DNA from: Paramacrobiotus metropolitanus
Lineage: Eukaryota > Tardigrada > Eutardigrada > Parachela > Macrobiotidae
DNA: 64,000 bases
Assembly (NCBI RefSeq): GCF_019649055.1
Contig: NW_026570373.1
Location: 62,001 to 126,000, forward strand
Direction of reading: 5' to 3'
Below are positions 34,481-45,379 of the stretch, in pieces (position 1 is the stretch's first letter; every line of letters begins with the position of its first letter). Both the position numbers and the translations under genes were made by a program. The notes beneath the pieces are model-generated. The model was not told where the DNA came from. It saw nothing but the letters and a program-made list of their open reading frames with translations, and did no database searches.

Positions 34481-35277
34481 TTAAAAGTTGCAGAATTTTA
34501 GGAATTTTCTAAAGTTGCATATGCCACTTTGCAATACTCTCATGTAATGAACATCTGGCTTGCGTTGTTCCCAAATCTGTCTCCAATCTGCAAGTGCACA
34601 GTGATTAAAGTTACAATTCTTGCAACAGCACACAACCCCGTCAGCAAATGCAGCAAAGGATTTACTTACTGTTGCAAGTATACAGAAGAGCCAGCGGTTC
34701 CACATGGCCAGAGGCGCACTGATCTCGTCGCTTACGGGCTTTCAGGCGACAGCGGGATTTAAAATCACATTTCTGTGCCAGAGCTTCCGTTTGAAAGGAT
34801 CCGGGGCAGGCGTTGCGGCATGTCGAAATCCCTTTTCCACACACTTTCGGATTAGTAATACGATACTGTGCGGTTTTTATACGCAGTGCTTTGCGATCAG
34901 GACATGATATGACGAGTGTCTGTCCTTCCCTTAGTATAATGCTTTTCAATCGCCCTTTCTCGTCCGCTGTAAGTTCCTCCAATTTCTCACCAAAAGCTTG
35001 CACAACCTACACAGATATGTGTAGTATTACGTCCGCTAATATAGAGAATTTAAATGCTTGTTCGAATACCTGGGATCTATCGTATTTGTGATGTTGAAAA
35101 CGGCATAAACAAACTGTACAATTTTATAACAACAAACGCGCACATCACAAAGCTGTTGTTGCAATATTCGTTGTGCAATGTACGTAAAATTAAAGACTTT
35201 TATCTAAATTTCTGCCATACCATTGAAACGAATAGGAGTAAGCCGACCACAATAACGACGACTCGTGGGCTTGTCAT
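34481..35277 (-). CDS. Small secreted SUEL-type (galactose/rhamnose-binding) lectin, three exons
   Basis: Exon 1 (35221-35277) encodes a signal peptide, MTSPRVVVIVVGLLLFVSM. Exon 2 (34670-35006) starts VVQAFGEK, with likely cleavage after VQA, and carries the lectin domain. Exon 3 (34481-34587) is a short basic tail. Total about 166 residues. The domain runs from EGQTLVISCP to LALLYTC and has eight cysteines in SUEL order (SCP, KVC, STC, NAC, QKC, SRC, DQC, YTC). Known SUEL lectins bind galactose or rhamnose outside the cell through ANYGR and DPC motifs; here those positions read AQYRI and RDQC, so binding may be altered or lost. Splice sites: ATG|GTATGG, TGTGTAG|GT, ACA|GTAAGT, CTTGCAG|AT. 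Exon 3 is the least certain. Confidence 0.65.
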
Positions 35278-37521
35278 TTTGCTACAGTAGTAATCCGATA
35301 ACTAGCTGGGCATAAAAAAACTAATGCAGAAAAATAAAAATCTTGCATACGAACAGTTGGGTGATTCGATACTAAACCGTCAAAAAATTGCACGTCAAAA
35401 ACTTGCAGTGCGCGGTATAACAAATAATATTGCTACATAATCCAAAACAACACACTTTAGTTTTCCGATTACAGTACGGTTCATGGATTGTACTGTATTT
35501 ATACATAATTTTATCGTTCACGTTGTAAATGCGCTGCTTATTGACACTGCCTGGCATACGCTTACAGTTAGAAATCCATTATGGCGTTATTAGCACGCAA
35601 CGAGAAATCACTGAACAAGCTCATGTCTTTTGCCGAAATGTTGTTTAAGTAGCACCAGGTAATACTGTAACTCGCTGCGTATCCGCAGCTGGAGGCGTGC
35701 AATTATTGCTATTAGGGCGGCTATTGCCATTAAGGGCACTTGTTCACAACTTAACAAAACATAAGAGACGATGTCAAGGCATCAAATAACTAAAAAATTG
35801 CGCGAAAATTACGAAGAGCGAAAGAAGACCGCAATACCCGTAAGCAGTAACAGTACCACAGATTAATTTTATGTAATTTGTATGTATGTACTGTATATAG
35901 CCAGCGTGCGTATAAAGTTCCACTGGACGTTGGTCAAGTTGCTGTCACACGTGACTAGAGCGGTTTCGTAAAGTTTCAGTGCTGGAAGCCGGTCATTGAT
36001 AAACGTTGTGTTTCGTTTATGTACCAAATTTAAAATATCTAATATTATCTATTAGGGACCTTTTTGAATCCCATCACATGCACTATTTTTCAAGATGCTG
36101 AATTAAGAAATCAAGAAAGTTTTTGCAATGATTGGACGATCATGGATTCCCGAAATCTGCAGTACATTTTCTGGAAATCGAACGTGAACCCCTGTCAAAT
36201 AAAGTGTTTCCGCGTATCATTTTGCGCCGGTCATCCCAAGTGGAACAATCCGTAGTTTGCTTAAAATTTTACGTAAAAAATGTTGCACAGGCATCACTTC
36301 CAGCGAGTAACGCAGCGACTGGTAAATTCGCGTCCGAAGACTTTCACAATTTGCTCCGTTTGCTGCGGAGACTTCTTCGAGGAACTCACGATTTTTTCAA
36401 GTTTTTCGATGACAAGGTTCAACTTCGCACAATTCTTCACTGGATTCTTTAAACACAGCTGCATTGTATGTGGCTATGTGCCACACATCGTAACTGCAAA
36501 GATGAACTACGTTTTTTTATGCAATGCGGCAACGCTACTACATAAACCGAAGCGCTTAAAAACAAAAAAATTGTACTACTGACATAACCCGCTGCTGCGA
36601 CAAAAAATTTTTATATTATTCTTTAATGTTATAATTAATGTTATAATTATACTGTTCACAAGCGTTAAAGTCCCGAAATATATTTATTAATAAGTTAATT
36701 ATTGACATATCATTTAACCAATTTTACATTAATTTATATACCTGAATCGATCGACCGTTGATGACACACTCTTGCTACAGCAGATCGCATACTTCTTTCG
36801 CTATTGTGGACTCCGAATCCAGGTCATTGCGTCTCAACGGCTGAGTGGATTTCACTGGACTGCCTTTCCTTCGCGGCTGGTTGGCGACAGGCTGTGCTGC
36901 ACAACCCGGGCACGGTGATTGCGAATTCTCGCTAGTTTTTTAGGTGATCACGAATGCTAAGCCTGTCACCGTACAATGTTTAGGGCCGTGTTTAGATTAT
37001 GGCGGTCACCGGAAGTTTTTTGAGAAAAAAAAACTGGTAATACTTACCGGAAAAAAAATTTATTAAAATGCTACAGATTTTATCCTACAAGGTGATATAA
37101 GTCTCATATTTTGGTGAATATGCGACGAAATAAACTTCACTGGTTAATGTTCGTTTGCTAATAAATTTGAATAATCCGGCTTTGCTGATCGTTAGAGAGT
37201 AAAGTGCGTTTAGTGGCCAGTGGACCGGATTCTGGTTGATACCGTACAAGGCGACACAACTTTCACCCGCTGGTCAGTCGTCACTTTTTGGACTGTCGCA
37301 AAAATATTGCAGAACTGGTCATATTTTCTTCGTATGAATTAATCAAGCAAATGTACGTTCAAGGAAGAAACGGATTCTAACATGCTGCTGTGCGCATCGA
37401 CGATAAAAAAGATGGTCAGTCGCAAACCATCTTAACATTACGCTATTGGATTGCAACATGGTCAGCTAGGGTTAAACGCCAGAACGCATTACAAGTTTGA
37501 CTTAGTTTAACATCCATTCTT
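35278..37521. other. Intergenic
   Basis: No supported gene. Plus-strand open frames between 36064 and 36582 lack domains, a signal peptide or a partner exon. Confidence 0.45.
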
Positions 37522-38041
37522 TCATGAATTTTGAACAACAGGTGGTGGATCGGGGTCAACCATCTGAAGTGGCGGACTCGTCATGACCGCTGGCTGGCCG
37601 GCCACGAAATAGACCGGTTGTTCTGGCACCGTTGGGATCGAAAGGCACACCTTGTGGATAACCATAGCCGGGTTGCACGTACACCACTTGCGAAGCAGTT
37701 TTGCTTTTGGGCAGCTTGCACAGACAGATTCCAACGGTAATCGCCTGGCCCAGACTGAAAATCCACATAACACTTTGGAATGCTAAGTGGGTGCCCATAA
37801 ATGCGCGGCTGTGGTGACGAAAAACGTAACAACGATATGGACTGTAACCATAACCGGAGCTGGAGCTATAATAACTGACGTGATAAGTAGTAACACTGGA
37901 AAATATAACCGCGTGAGCAATGACGAGGGACGTTGCCATGATGGTGGACCGTAAACTCATCACCCCCGAGGTGACGAGAAGGCATTTCCGTGAGCGCGGT
38001 GAAAATTTATCTTGAATCTTCAGTGGTTTCAGTAACACCAT
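37522..38041 (-). CDS. Small membrane protein with proline/tyrosine-rich tail, unidentified; possible frameshift near the C-terminus
   Basis: The frame from ATG at 38041 encodes 161 residues ending at 37556. It has a basic N-terminus, a hydrophobic segment at about residues 27-50, a Tyr/Ser-rich loop, a second hydrophobic segment at about 80-110 (HLAFQSVMWIFSLGQAITVG) and a cytosolic-looking tail, VVYVQPGYGYPQGVPFDP. After about 37640 the alternative frame reads PVYFVAGQPAV ... PDPPPVVQNS and ends at 37522, which looks more like a natural proline-rich tail. One base inserted or lost near 37630-37650 would switch frames. I do not recognise the family; two-pass or truncated four-pass proteins are possible. 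Confidence 0.5.
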
Positions 38042-39237
38042 TAATTCTGATGGCTTTATATTAGCAGTACTAGTAGTACTGTAACTAATCTAGTAACTGT
38101 AGCTTTTCGTAAATTGTGCCAAAAAATACAAAATAACCCGATATCGTTTTACCATACATACCACTACATACAAAATATTAAGTAGTATTTTACTATTTTC
38201 AGATACGATTTGTATTATTTAATAAGTAGTATTTGCAAATTCTTATTTGTAAATACTCTTCACCGTGTGTTCAAATTTCGTACTTGTTAACCGCGATTTA
38301 CCTTTCCGCGTAGAGTTGCAAAGTGATGATAAACGTTTAGAATTCAAATCTATGAAATCGTGCTTACAGATACTGTTCTGATGATAAGCATTTAGCATTT
38401 AAATACATAAAGCAGAATCAGATTACAGCTTGTTTTGAATTCCTATTTCTGCAGTCTTGCGCAGACAGGTTGTCTTAACTTGCAAGCTTTTATTAGTTTG
38501 ATGACCCAAGTCAAATAAACAGTCTCGAAATTGCGCCCGCCCGTACTTCAGGAGTGACCATACATGCCCAATGGTGTGTGCACGCAACACAAGTTTTCGA
38601 TGGACCGTGGCCATCCACTGTTTAATTTTGGGAACCGATGCTTGTTACTACCTAATAAAGCATTGCTGATAGTACATTACTGAATTATCTCAGATTAATT
38701 GACTCAGTGACTAATTAGTTAGGTAATTACGAGGAACTCTGGGAGGTTAGAAAGTTCGAAATTAGCGACTTTTGCGAACTCGTGGTTTCTGAGGGACTTA
38801 AGATTCCAGTTTGGTTTGTTTTTTTATTGCTGCTGCAAGGTCTCGTAACGCTAATTACGCTAACAGATATCGATTAATTGCTGTTATTTATTAAGAAAAA
38901 CATCTTGAAAAACCTGTTGCGCCCCAACACCAGTGGGCGTCAGCGGGTTAATGTCGAAACGTTGATCAGTACGAGTATTACAAATGACGTTTCATTCCCG
39001 GTTCCAGCGTTACAGCTTACAAGAGCAAGTAATTTCGTATAAAGATTATCTCAACTCAATAATCTTCAACACTGTATACAATACGTATTAAACCATGACT
39101 GCGTTTATCGACGGGAAGTTGGGAACTGATATTTTGTTGTTTCATACTGCACGTAAACATCTACATCTTTGCTGCGGATTTGTAGTTCCATCTGAATCTG
39201 CAGCTATTTTCTTTAGCCGGTAGACTTAAAAGAACAC
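38042..39237. other. Intergenic
   Basis: AT-rich DNA without a supported gene or clear repeat. Confidence 0.45.
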
Positions 39238-40197
39238 CTATTTAAATTTAAACACCCTATCAAAGAAGTGCTTCAAAGCGTTATGCATTTCCATACTACC
39301 CAGATTAAACAGAAAAGGATTGACAGCGGATAACGAATACCCTAACCAATAAGCCACCAGGTAAAACTCCATGTTATCATATCCACTACATAATTCCATA
39401 ATCTGGTAGATAAACCACGGTCCCCACTGCAGCAGGAGCGCCGCCAGCAGTGCCGATAAGAGTCCGAATGCCTTGCGCTGCTGTTTCCGCCGCAATGCAT
39501 TGGGAATATCCGACGCCACTTCCATCATGTGGATGCGCAGCGCCGCGCGGTGGTTACTCCACAGTTTCCAGCAAGTTTTCACGTAGCAGCATACCGTGAC
39601 GGCCGACGGCAGCCACTGTGTGAAAAGCGCCACGTACAGCGAACTACCGTACGACTTATCTATTCTCCAGTAACAACCTGTTTCAGCGGTGAAAGTGCGG
39701 TTTCTTCGATTATAGACAAAACTGGACACGATAATGGCGTTGGACCAAATCCAGCTGAAGCAAATCAAAAGGATACATTTTTTCTCAGTGTGTCGTTGCC
39801 GGTAGGATGCCGGCCATGAGATGGCCCACAATCGGTCCAGAGCGATGATGGTGATGGTTAACAAAGTTTGTGACGTCCCCAGGAAATCGAAATACACCCA
39901 AGTGGTGCACTGCCAGCGGGATAACGGCCAATGTCGGAAGACGGTTATCAGGGCAAAGTGGGTCATGCAAACGGAGCCAGTGAGGCAGTCAGAAATGGCC
40001 AGATTGAAGAGGTAATAGTTAAAGACAGTGCGCACCGACGGGATGAATAGAAAAGTCCCGATAATGCTCAGATTGGTAACCACCGTGGATATTATTAACC
40101 AGATTATGGGTAGCAAGACCCACTTGGAAATATGGTATGGTGAGGAGGCATTTGTTGGTAAAGGTGTACTGGTGGAAATATTAGTTTGCGTCTGCAT
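39238..40197 (-). CDS. Rhodopsin-class GPCR with aminergic hallmarks, single exon
   Basis: A complete intronless frame of 319 residues with seven hydrophobic segments and N-glycosylation sites near the N-terminus. TM2 has NLAISD. In TM3 an aspartate (WVYFDFLG) stands 17 residues before the Asp of the DRY box, the position (3.32) that binds the amine in aminergic receptors. The DRY box reads DRLWAISWP, TM6 QWGPWF, and TM7 YWLGYSLSAVNPFLF. The TM7 tyrosine-tryptophan pattern recalls muscarinic and histamine receptors. It probably signals through G proteins at the plasma membrane. The DRL and NPFLF variants suggest a divergent member. Ligand is inference only. Confidence 0.8.
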   Translation of the reverse strand: MQTQTNISTSTPLPTNASSPYHISKWVLLPIIWLIISTVVTNLSIIGTFLFIPSVRTVFNYYLFNLAISDCLTGSVCMTHFALITVFRHWPLSRWQCTTWVYFDFLGTSQTLLTITIIALDRLWAISWPASYRQRHTEKKCILLICFSWIWSNAIIVSSFVYNRRNRTFTAETGCYWRIDKSYGSSLYVALFTQWLPSAVTVCCYVKTCWKLWSNHRAALRIHMMEVASDIPNALRRKQQRKAFGLLSALLAALLLQWGPWFIYQIMELCSGYDNMEFYLVAYWLGYSLSAVNPFLFNLGSMEMHNALKHFFDRVFKFK

Positions 40198-41207
40198 CTG
40201 GATGGCGGAAACCGTAATCTATTCAAGTAGAGAATTCGAAAAACTGTTTGGCATGCAATTAAGCGGTATAAAATTAAAAATAAATACAGCTAATTTTTAG
40301 CGACCGAGCGGTCGGAGCACTGTAAGTGTATTAACTATTCCGACGTTCATGGATGCACAGCTGGGGTTTAAAGATCAACAGATTCTGTAACTGTGCTGGC
40401 GTTGCTCCATATCATAATAATTATGCGTACACCTACACTGCGCTGACATTGTATCTATGCGTGCGTTCACTGTCAGCCTGGTGCTGCCGGAAATACAGCA
40501 CGAGATGCATGTGCTATTTCTAATTTAATTATTGCTGTTTTCGATTAAGGGACGCGATTCTGGGAGAAGTGAGAGTGAAGACAGTGGAAGGGCCCGAAGG
40601 AGAAATGTCTGTATATACCTAACAACATAAAACGCAACATTAGAAATCTGTATTTACGCTACGACATACATATCGAAAGGACTACCAGGCGAAAGTCTCC
40701 GGATGCCCAGGCCCGCAAAATCATAATAAAATAGCGGATACAACCTGTGGCTGTCGTGTGCTGCATTGAACTGTAAAATTTCGAACTGTGTTTGACCACG
40801 CCCTAACGACGACAGCAGCTAAAATACTACTTTCCACATAGGACGTTAATATACTACGTCTCTACGAAAAAATGAGTGTTAAAAGCCGCTGAATCTGGAG
40901 CCGGCCTATTTGTCCTGGTCAGTAGTGTCATGACGGTGGCAGCTACTTTCTTCCGGCAGAAAAAATTGCTAGAAGGACTTTTGCCTTGACACGTCGGCGT
41001 TTGTTCGGGAGAATAGGGTGGGACAAGCGGTTTGCGAGAGACAAATTAGAAACAGAGCCCGCCATTTTGTTCAGCCACCCGGTACCTGTATAATTGCACA
41101 TACAAATTCAGTCATCTATATGGTATGTAAAACTTAAATTGACCACTTGTAGTTGCATTACGTTACCTTATCAAAGGTGTAAAGCATCGCAAAAATAAAG
41201 ACATCGG
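40198..41207. other. Intergenic
   Basis: Upstream flank of the aminergic-like GPCR. No gene or repeat is supported. Confidence 0.45.
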
Positions 41208-41769
41208 CTATGGGAATAGGTATGATGGATGCCGCCAGTTCGCATTCGAACTTTCAGTCGTAATAAAAACTATGGATGAGCGGGCAGACGTTCGCGCGAA
41301 CATAGTCAAGAAAAACGCCGTGGCTGTAATTAAAAAAGACAGCAACGCTGAGGTCATCGGCAATTTCAGTTGATACGCCACACAATTTTTATTTATCGTG
41401 GTCACTGATGAGCTCTTTGGTAATGGCTCGTTTGGCTAGCATTCCCATGCGACGGAATAATGTTCCAGTGTTCAGGACCCTGTTATGAGATAACCGCACT
41501 GCATTCGTTTACAGTCTGGAATAAAAAGTAGTCAATGGCGATAATGAGCGTGTCGCTTCCCAAAATGTATAATGTTGCCTCGTTATGTTGTACGGCTTGT
41601 GGATTAAATCCATACCCAAGGAAATTACACGGGCAGCTTGAGTACAATACGTACTGGCAGAGATGGTCAACACTACAATACCGATTAATCGTAACGTAAT
41701 TTCGTCAGTGTATTGCAGGCCACGTCTTGCCATGGTAATTACGATTACAGCAAATATCATACAGTTCAT
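41208..41769 (-). pseudogene. Decayed multipass receptor (GR-like?) C-terminal region
   Basis: Coding-like sequence on the minus strand switches frame at least twice. The first part (41509-41769) gives a membrane segment, ITLRLIGIVVLTISASTY. A middle part gives LFRRMGMLAKRAITKEL in another frame. The last part (41208-41400) gives VAYQLKLPMTSALLSFLI and ATAFFLTMFA. The order (membrane segment, amphipathic linker, final membrane segment) resembles the C-terminus of GR proteins. Small introns instead of frameshifts cannot be excluded, but no clean splice pair restores one frame. Confidence 0.35.
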
Positions 41770-42822
41770 CCGCTAGAATTTTGAAAAAATAGTAAAAAGC
41801 TGTTGTACGTTCAGATAGTGCGGTTCAACATTTCCGACAGCCGTACGGCCAAGCAAGTAGAATGTAAGCCACTGCCTGCAAGCATGGTCAAAACAAACAG
41901 TTGTATGCACAAATTAAGCGATGCGGTGTTCCCTTAAACACCTCTCGACATCGGTAAATTGATACTCAGATTTTACTTCATAGCTGAGAATAGAATCTCT
42001 TGAGCCCCGTTCTCATAAAGTAGGGCATCACATTGATGAGTTGCTCAATACATGTAGCCATTTTTTCCTACATTCCATGGGATCCTGAAAGGTAACAAAG
42101 CAGCTATCGTGCCCCTTCCTTCTTGTTTGTTTGTGTGTTTGTACATTTAGTACAATGTCGACAACAATCAGGGGAAGCCTGCACGACGTAGGCCGAAGCA
42201 TTGTGTACTTGTAGTGATACACATTTCGTGCAGTGACAAAGTTAAACGCATAGCGTGTAGTTTTAGTTGTCCAAGTGTGCAAGACTAAAAAGTTCAAAAC
42301 CGTTCAATAATTAGAGGGGGTCTCTCGAAAATAAAAACATAACAATTCCCCTATTTTTTATAGAATTTCTAACAAATCCCACAAGAAAAACGTGCGTCGG
42401 CTTCGCGCGAAACCAACTTCATCTGTTAATTTTACTTCGATCTCGGCATTCATAAGCTTAAGTAATTTGGTCACCAGCGTTCTAATATGCTATTTTTAAT
42501 CGAAAGTTCCGCAATTTCGCAGTAAAAATGGTCTCTGGTTTCGCGCTTCGCGCCGGAAGTGGACATTCCCTTTAATTTTTAACACTTAATTCGTATCACG
42601 CTTCGCTGCTATTGCCTTTCTTTGAAAAAGAATACAAAGGTTTATTGTTTTTTATAATTTGGTACAGTCACTCCCTCCTGGGGCACCCCCAGGGCACTGT
42701 GTAGTGATATTTTGGCCTCTGGTGCAAACAAACAGTGTGACATTGGATAAAAGACGTACAATGTGCTGAGTGCAAAGCTTATGTATACGAACAATGTCAG
42801 CTTTTAAAAGCACACCCAAAAG
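41770..42822. other. Intergenic with a short dispersed repeat
   Basis: The phrase CGTCGGCTTCGCGCGAAA occurs at about 42394 and again, same strand, near 45061, each in AT-rich surroundings, suggesting a dispersed repeat family. No gene is supported. Confidence 0.4.
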
Positions 42823-43821
42823 TTATACCCAACATCGCAGCCGGTTGACGCAGGCCCGTCGCAGATCGTCCAGCGAGGCGATGAACAGCAGCGGATCCAG
42901 CATGGAGTGGAGAATCTTTAGCATATTTCCGGTACGATAGAATACCGGGTTGTCCACCAGACTTGGGAAAAATGTCCAAAAGCAGTAGTAGACGTTCACC
43001 GGTGTCCAGCAGACGATCACGCTCACCGTTAACAACATTAACACACGCAGACTGTTCTTCCTCCTCACCCGCTTCTCCGCGCCCGTATCGCTGGTGCCGG
43101 CGGTCTTGTTGGCGGAACCTGAGGGCGGGGCCTGGGACACCTGCACCGGTTGGCGAAGGGCGGTGCGGTGAAGAAGCAGCAGCGGGCACAGCAGGACAAT
43201 GAGGACTTCCGGCATAACCAAGAAGATGACGTTGAACGCCAGCGACCACTCCACATAACCCGGCTGCGCCATATTCAGCAAGCAGAAGATCCTGTGGAAG
43301 GGTTTGTGGGGGTGGAAAGCGTCGAGGATGATGGGTGGGGCCAGGAAGACGACAATGCAGGCCCCCGTCACTGAGCAGACCGTCACAGCCAGGCGCCGGG
43401 TGTGGCGGAGTCGGTAGGAGTGCGGCTTCAGCAGCGCCCACAACCGGTTAAGGCCAATGAAGAGATGGACCAGCGGGACGAAGCCTACGGCGGTCTGGCG
43501 CACAAAGTAAGCGATGGCGCAGAAGATGGTCAGCTGCAGTGCTCCAAATCGGTCCTTGATGGCCAGCGTCAGCGGGTTCTGAAAGCAGGCGTTGACGATG
43601 TTGCCGGCTGCCAGGACGATTAAATAAACGGCAAATGAGGTCCGTAAGGGGCGCTCCAGGATTAAAACGGTCACGAAGAAGCCGTTGAGGAGGATGGTCA
43701 GCACGCAGATGCTCGTCGTGCATATCTGCCCGAGGTCGAAGTTCTCCAGCACGCTCCAGGTGATGTGGGTGGCGTTCAGCCCACGGATGACGGTTTCGTT
43801 GCTGGACAGGTTGGCCACCAT
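42823..43821 (-). CDS. Orphan rhodopsin-class GPCR, single exon
   Basis: 332 residues from the ATG at 43821, chosen because it has a favourable context (ACAAAATGG) and is followed by three glycosylation sequons (NLSS, NETV, NATH). Another ATG lies 20 codons upstream in frame in poor context. Seven hydrophobic segments are visible. TM3 ends NRLWALLKP instead of DRY. The third intracellular loop is Ser/Thr/Arg-rich. TM6 has VCWTPVN, and TM7 ends DPLLFIASLDDLRRA (DPxxF instead of NPxxY) before a short tail. The locus is GC-richer than its surroundings. Family beyond class A is not recognised; likely a fast-evolving lineage receptor. Confidence 0.75.
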   Translation of the reverse strand: MVANLSSNETVIRGLNATHITWSVLENFDLGQICTTSICVLTILLNGFFVTVLILERPLRTSFAVYLIVLAAGNIVNACFQNPLTLAIKDRFGALQLTIFCAIAYFVRQTAVGFVPLVHLFIGLNRLWALLKPHSYRLRHTRRLAVTVCSVTGACIVVFLAPPIILDAFHPHKPFHRIFCLLNMAQPGYVEWSLAFNVIFLVMPEVLIVLLCPLLLLHRTALRQPVQVSQAPPSGSANKTAGTSDTGAEKRVRRKNSLRVLMLLTVSVIVCWTPVNVYYCFWTFFPSLVDNPVFYRTGNMLKILHSMLDPLLFIASLDDLRRACVNRLRCWV

Positions 43822-43881
43822 TTTGTCCTCGAGAATGAAAAATAGACAACAACTCAGAGAATTTTTTCTAGACAAAACCAT

Positions 43882-45184
43882 AGACACTAGAAAGTGAACA
43901 GATGTCTGTACAGCAGCATAGCCGAATTCCGGATTAAGTAGGGAAAAATGTAGTTAGACACGCTTCCAGGGAACGCGCGCAACGGGATCAGGAAACTGAG
44001 AAGCGCCATACAGTTGCGTTAATTAAATGTCGGCCAAATTATGCATCCATCGGTACAGTCCTTGCATGAACTGCACAAGTCGGATAATTAAATCCACAAG
44101 AAAAGAGCAGCAAGACAAAAAGCAGAGAACTGGTCGACCGCTGGCATGGGCGCAAGTTCACACAGGGCTGTCTTGTTGGGCCGCCACCAAGCTGCTTTGA
44201 ATTCTTCTCATTTCACGAAAACTGGAACGCATACCCGGCGCGCATACCCGGCGCGGCGCGTATATATCATTTGAAAATCCAACCTGTAAGAAAGAACAGG
44301 ATGAAAATAGGAAGCAGATCAACTGACAGTAGCACACAGAAAAGGTGTTCGAATTTCCTTGAAACATGCGCTACCCATTTGGTGGCAAAATATGAAATTG
44401 CACTATTGTTCGAGCGACTGAAATTATCGTTGTGAAGGATGAACCCTTTATCTACAGAGAGTGAGAAACCTTTGAAACGGAAACCGCACCTACGGTGAAG
44501 CGGAAGCAGCCACAAAGACGCTGGGGAAGCCCGCGTCCTGCAGGCTGGAGCAGCATCTTGACAACACCTGACTCGAACCGGAAATGGCATCCTTGATAGC
44601 AGATCTGTCTCCGTTTCTCGACGCTTAAGTTCATTAAAATTTGTTAACTTGCCTGCATAACTTTTAATATCGCACAGACAGTACTTTCTGTACGGTCTTC
44701 AATCTTAGTTCCTTCACGTGTCTCGTTTTTTTTTTGTGAGCCAGGTTCAAATTTCCACGCAAGAATACGACTCAAGTTCTGAATGAGTTAAATTCCAGCG
44801 GATGCAATAAACAATAGATGTGCGCTCAAGATGTACAAATAATAATATGAATAATAACAAGAAAAAAGCTCATACGTTAAATTAGTGTGTGTTATAACAC
44901 AGTTTGTGTATTATTAACTGTGTTGTGGGCATTATTAACTTCGGACACGTGCAAGATAAAGAGGAAATTCGCTGAGAAAACGTTAGAAGGGTCTGTCGAA
45001 TATAAGTTTTAATTAAATTTGCATTTTATTGGATTGTTTAATTTTTGAAGGCGAAATCTGCCGTCGGCTTCGCGCGAAATTCTTATAATTTGACACGGTG
45101 CTTTGCCGCTGTGGTCATCACGCAATAAAGACGCCCCGAGAAAAATTTGTCATTATAAAAAATTGATGGCTCTCGTACTTAAAA
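43882..45184. other. Intergenic
   Basis: A 13-bp unit, GCATACCCGGCGC, is repeated twice at 44229-44254 just before TATATAT. The dispersed GGCTTCGCGCGAAA phrase recurs near 45065. No gene is supported. Confidence 0.45.
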
Positions 45185-45379
45185 TAATAATGGTGAATTT
45201 ATTGTCTTCGTGCAACAGGGCCGTACCCTTAACAGCAGTGGACAGTAAACAGAAATTAAACAGTGAGGGGCATGGTGGAAAGGTCACAATAATATACAGG
45301 TTGACAGTCTAAGATCTGACATAAAAGAAAAACACAGCTAAAGAGAGTAACAATTTTAACACGGTGATTGAAACAAAAA

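Noticed and set aside
43065-43852. Several long frames on both strands overlapping the GPCR at 42823-43821
   Set aside because: GC-rich coding sequence leaves few stops in other frames; the seven-segment protein is the only one with family features.
44480-44590. B-box-like GGTTCGAGTC on the minus strand
   Set aside because: No A box at the right distance and no cloverleaf; not a tRNA.
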